Shown here in pieces: positions 61,690 to 64,000 of a DNA stretch of 64,000 nt. The DNA comes from Equus caballus (Eukaryota; Chordata; Mammalia; Perissodactyla; Equidae). A program made the translations under genes and the position numbers. Where the stretch lies: the NCBI RefSeq assembly GCF_041296265.1, contig NC_091712.1, forward strand, positions 11,317,001 to 11,381,000. Reading direction: 5' to 3'. The stretch's first letter is position 1, and every line of letters starts with the position of its first letter. The notes under the pieces were generated by a model that saw nothing but the letters and a program-made list of their open reading frames with translations, was not told the origin of the DNA and made no database searches.

Positions 61690-62055
61690 AGTGAGTGTGG
61701 TTGAAGAGAGAGACAGAAGAAAGAGAGAGGCAGAGGCACAGACAGAGGGGATACCTGGATGGACAGAGGAAGAGTGGACAAATGGAGGGTCAAAGGGAAA
61801 GCAGGAGGAATAAAGACAAGGAGGAGAATTTGCAGAGATGGGAGGAAAGAGGAAGGAAGAGAGAAGAAGGACAATCAGATGAACACGCAGAAGGACAGTT
61901 GGACAGATTGATATCTGGACAGATGGCTGGATAGATAGTTGGAAGGATGGAGAAAGGAAGGAATGAATGGAGGGAGGGAGGAAAGGAGGGAAGGATTGTG
62001 GAAGGAAGGATAGAAGGAAGAAAGGAAGGAAGGAAGGAGCCTGAGAGGAGGGAGA
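61690..62055 (+). repeat. Purine-rich (GAAG/GGAA)n low-complexity tract
   Basis: About 360 bases are nearly all G and A, with repeated 'gaaggaagga' and 'agagagaga' motifs and some 'gatggacagat' steps. Open frames crossing it are artefacts. Confidence 0.85.
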
Positions 62056-62159
62056 ATGGGGAAAATCACCTGCCCAAGTTCACAGGGTGCTTTAAAGGGA
62101 GCTTAAGGCTGAGAATACAGGACCCCTAACTCCCAGGCTTGTGTCCACATGTCCCACTG

Positions 62160-63390
62160 CTGCCTGTTATTACTCATAAAGATAAGTATATGGATATAAA
62201 AGAAACATTGACCCCCTACACTCCAACACACAAAACTCAATTTCTGGACACTTTGATCTAAAGGTGAAAGGTAAAATAATAAAGCTTCTAGAAGACAACA
62301 TAAGAAAACATCTTCAGCACGACAGGGTAGCAACAACTTGTTAAAGAAGACACATAAACGCACACATACACACACACTCTCCATAAAAGAAGAGATTGGT
62401 AAACTGGGATTCATTAAAAGTTAGACTTTGCTTCATCATGAGACACACTATAAGAGGGAAGTGGCAAGTCACAGGATGCAAAGAGATTATTCCAGTTCCA
62501 ATATCCAATGAAGGATTCATATGCAGAATACGAAAACTCTTCAGCATTAGGGGAAGAAAGAAGACAAACAAACCAATTGTTTAAAACTGGGCAAAAGACT
62601 TGAACAGGCTCTTCACAACACAGAGTGTCCCAACGCCAACAAGGACATGCAAATGTGCTAAAATCAGCAGGGACAAGGGAAATGACAATTCAACCACACT
62701 GAGATCTTCTATACAACCAGAGAATGGTTAAAAACAGTTTTGAAATGCTGAGCTGAGAGCAGCAAGTGGAGGGGAGGCTGCAGAGCAACTGGAAGGCTCA
62801 CACATTGCTGGTAGGAGTAGGAATTCGTGCAGCCACTTGGGAAAGCTTTTTGGCAGGATCTATTAAAGCTGGAGACATACATACAACATGACCAGCAATT
62901 CTACTCTTCGATGTGCACTCAACTCAAATGCAAACATACCTGACCCTAGAGAAAGTAGCAAGAATGATTACAGCAGTATTCCCCATCATTCCTCCAAAGT
63001 AGAAAGTACTCAAATATCCATCTACAATAGAATGGATAAATGAATTGTGGTATCTAATTCGCGGTGCCTTTAAAAATTGGCCACAGATTTTGGGACACAG
63101 CTCCCATAAAGACGTGAGGTGTTTAGAGCATTGCAAATTCATACAGCCAGAAAGTAGAATAGTGGTTTCCAGGGATTGGGGGTTAGGGGAGAATGGAGAA
63201 TTATTTTTTAATGGATACAGACTTCCACTTTTTTAAGATTTAAAGAGTTTTACAGATGGATGGTGGTGATGGTTGCACAACAATGTGAATGTGCTATCAT
63301 AGAACTATACACTAAAAAACGGTTAAGATCATAAATGTTATGTCATGTGAATTTTACTACAATTTTTTAAAAATAATAAGGAGAAAAAAA
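62160..63390 (+). mobile_element. LINE-1, end of ORF2 and 3' end
   Basis: ORF2 C-terminal sequence is recognisable ('aaaactgggcaaaagacttg', 'ctcacacattgctggtagga', 'ggaaagctttttggcaggat', 'acatgaccagcaattctact'). It is followed by a 3' end with 'gatggtggtgatggttgcac' and an A-rich tail. About 60 bases at 63060-63120 do not fit the element. It is 5'-truncated and has many stops. Confidence 0.8.
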
Positions 63391-63399
63391 ACAAAACAG

Positions 63400-64000
63400 A
63401 GAGGGACTTGTGCTTCTGTCCATGATGACATAACAAGGATACAATATCCTCTTGCCGTGGACTAGAAAACTGGTAGAAAAACATATATGAACAACCACTT
63501 TCTGATTTCAGACTTGGACAACAGGCTGCATAAGATTGTGCTAAGAATAAACTCTATTATTGCGCTTCCTTAGTGAAAGCATTTTCTAGAGGACATCGGA
63601 AGTTGGGGAACCCAGGCAGAACACCAGACTACTGAGTGGGTGAAATCTATCAGAGCCCACGGAGGCTGAAGGAGCTGGAGACAGTGAAGAGGAGATATGT
63701 GAGAGGGCTCTGAAGAGAAGAGAGCTACATACAAAGAGCTCTAAAAATCTGCATGAGGGTCCCTTTCATCTGTTGCCAAATTCTAAGCAACACATGAAAC
63801 TCAATGAGGCAAGGTAAAAACTGACCAGGGAGTTATATGTTGAACAACTTCCACTGCTTAACAGAGGGTTGGGAGACATTTAGAGCTTTGCCAGGTCAGA
63901 GAGGAGTCCCATTTGAACCACCAAGACAAGAAATAGGAGACAGCAAAAAGATTGTACCTAAATAGTGAGGCTAAGTTAGCTCTAGAGTAATGATGCTCTA
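63400..64000 (+). mobile_element. Probable LINE-1 5' UTR running off the window
   Basis: Text such as 'aacccaggcagaacaccaga', 'gagtgggtgaaatctatcag' and 'agagggttgggagacattta' resembles an old LINE-1 5' UTR in plus orientation. The call rests on general resemblance only, and the element continues past the end. Confidence 0.35.

Noticed and set aside
61690-62055. Glu/Arg/Gly-rich frames in the purine tract
   Set aside because: Low-complexity simple repeat, not coding.
1-64000. CRISPR arrays, rRNA genes, tRNA genes or bacterial operons
   Set aside because: No regularly spaced repeats, ribosome binding sites or RNA genes were seen. The tRNA-like sequences are heads of ERE and MIR SINEs.

Overview
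This is mammalian nuclear DNA, most likely from a perissodactyl (horse, rhino or tapir group). Four tRNA-derived SINEs of the equine ERE type are present, all fairly diverged. There are also LINE-1, L2, MIR, MER5A and MER20 repeats, and one RTE (BovB-type) LINE end. Nothing prokaryotic is present. Repeat names come from remembered consensus sequences, not from a search.

The left part (1-30.25 kb) is AT-rich and is a decayed tandem array of OR7-family olfactory receptor units. Each unit holds an upstream L2 fragment, a one-exon receptor, a conserved downstream flank, and blocks carrying MER5A and MER20 DNA transposons. Only the first receptor (903-1850) is open from start to stop. The second (14689-15652) and third (25189-26155) are pseudogenes. 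A nearly complete LINE-1 sits in the first unit. The order of flank blocks differs between units, which suggests that whole units have been lost.

The middle (30.25-40.7 kb) holds no live gene that I can support. It has an LTR-like fossil, LINE-1 pieces, a (TA)n tract, the RTE LINE end, a truncated OR8U-like receptor pseudogene, and a long old LINE-1 3' UTR beside that pseudogene.

At about 40.7 kb the sequence becomes GC-rich and poor in LINE-1. A CpG island (41.1-41.83 kb) with a ZNF143-type motif and an inverted CCAAT box has no gene I can assign. A short vomeronasal type-2-receptor-like segment follows on the minus strand. The main locus is a 14-exon minus-strand gene (55808 down to 47248) of the RALGDS/RGL4 family of Ral exchange factors. 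I could join all 14 exons in phase into a 610-codon frame, with GT donors and AG acceptors throughout. One in-frame TAG at codon 357, just before the catalytic domain, interrupts it.

The right end (56-64 kb) has L2, MIR and LINE-1 repeats, a purine-rich simple repeat, and two degraded minus-strand exons of a MUC16-type SEA domain. In human, MUC16 and OR7G genes are neighbours on 19p13.2, so this mixture fits that conserved neighbourhood.
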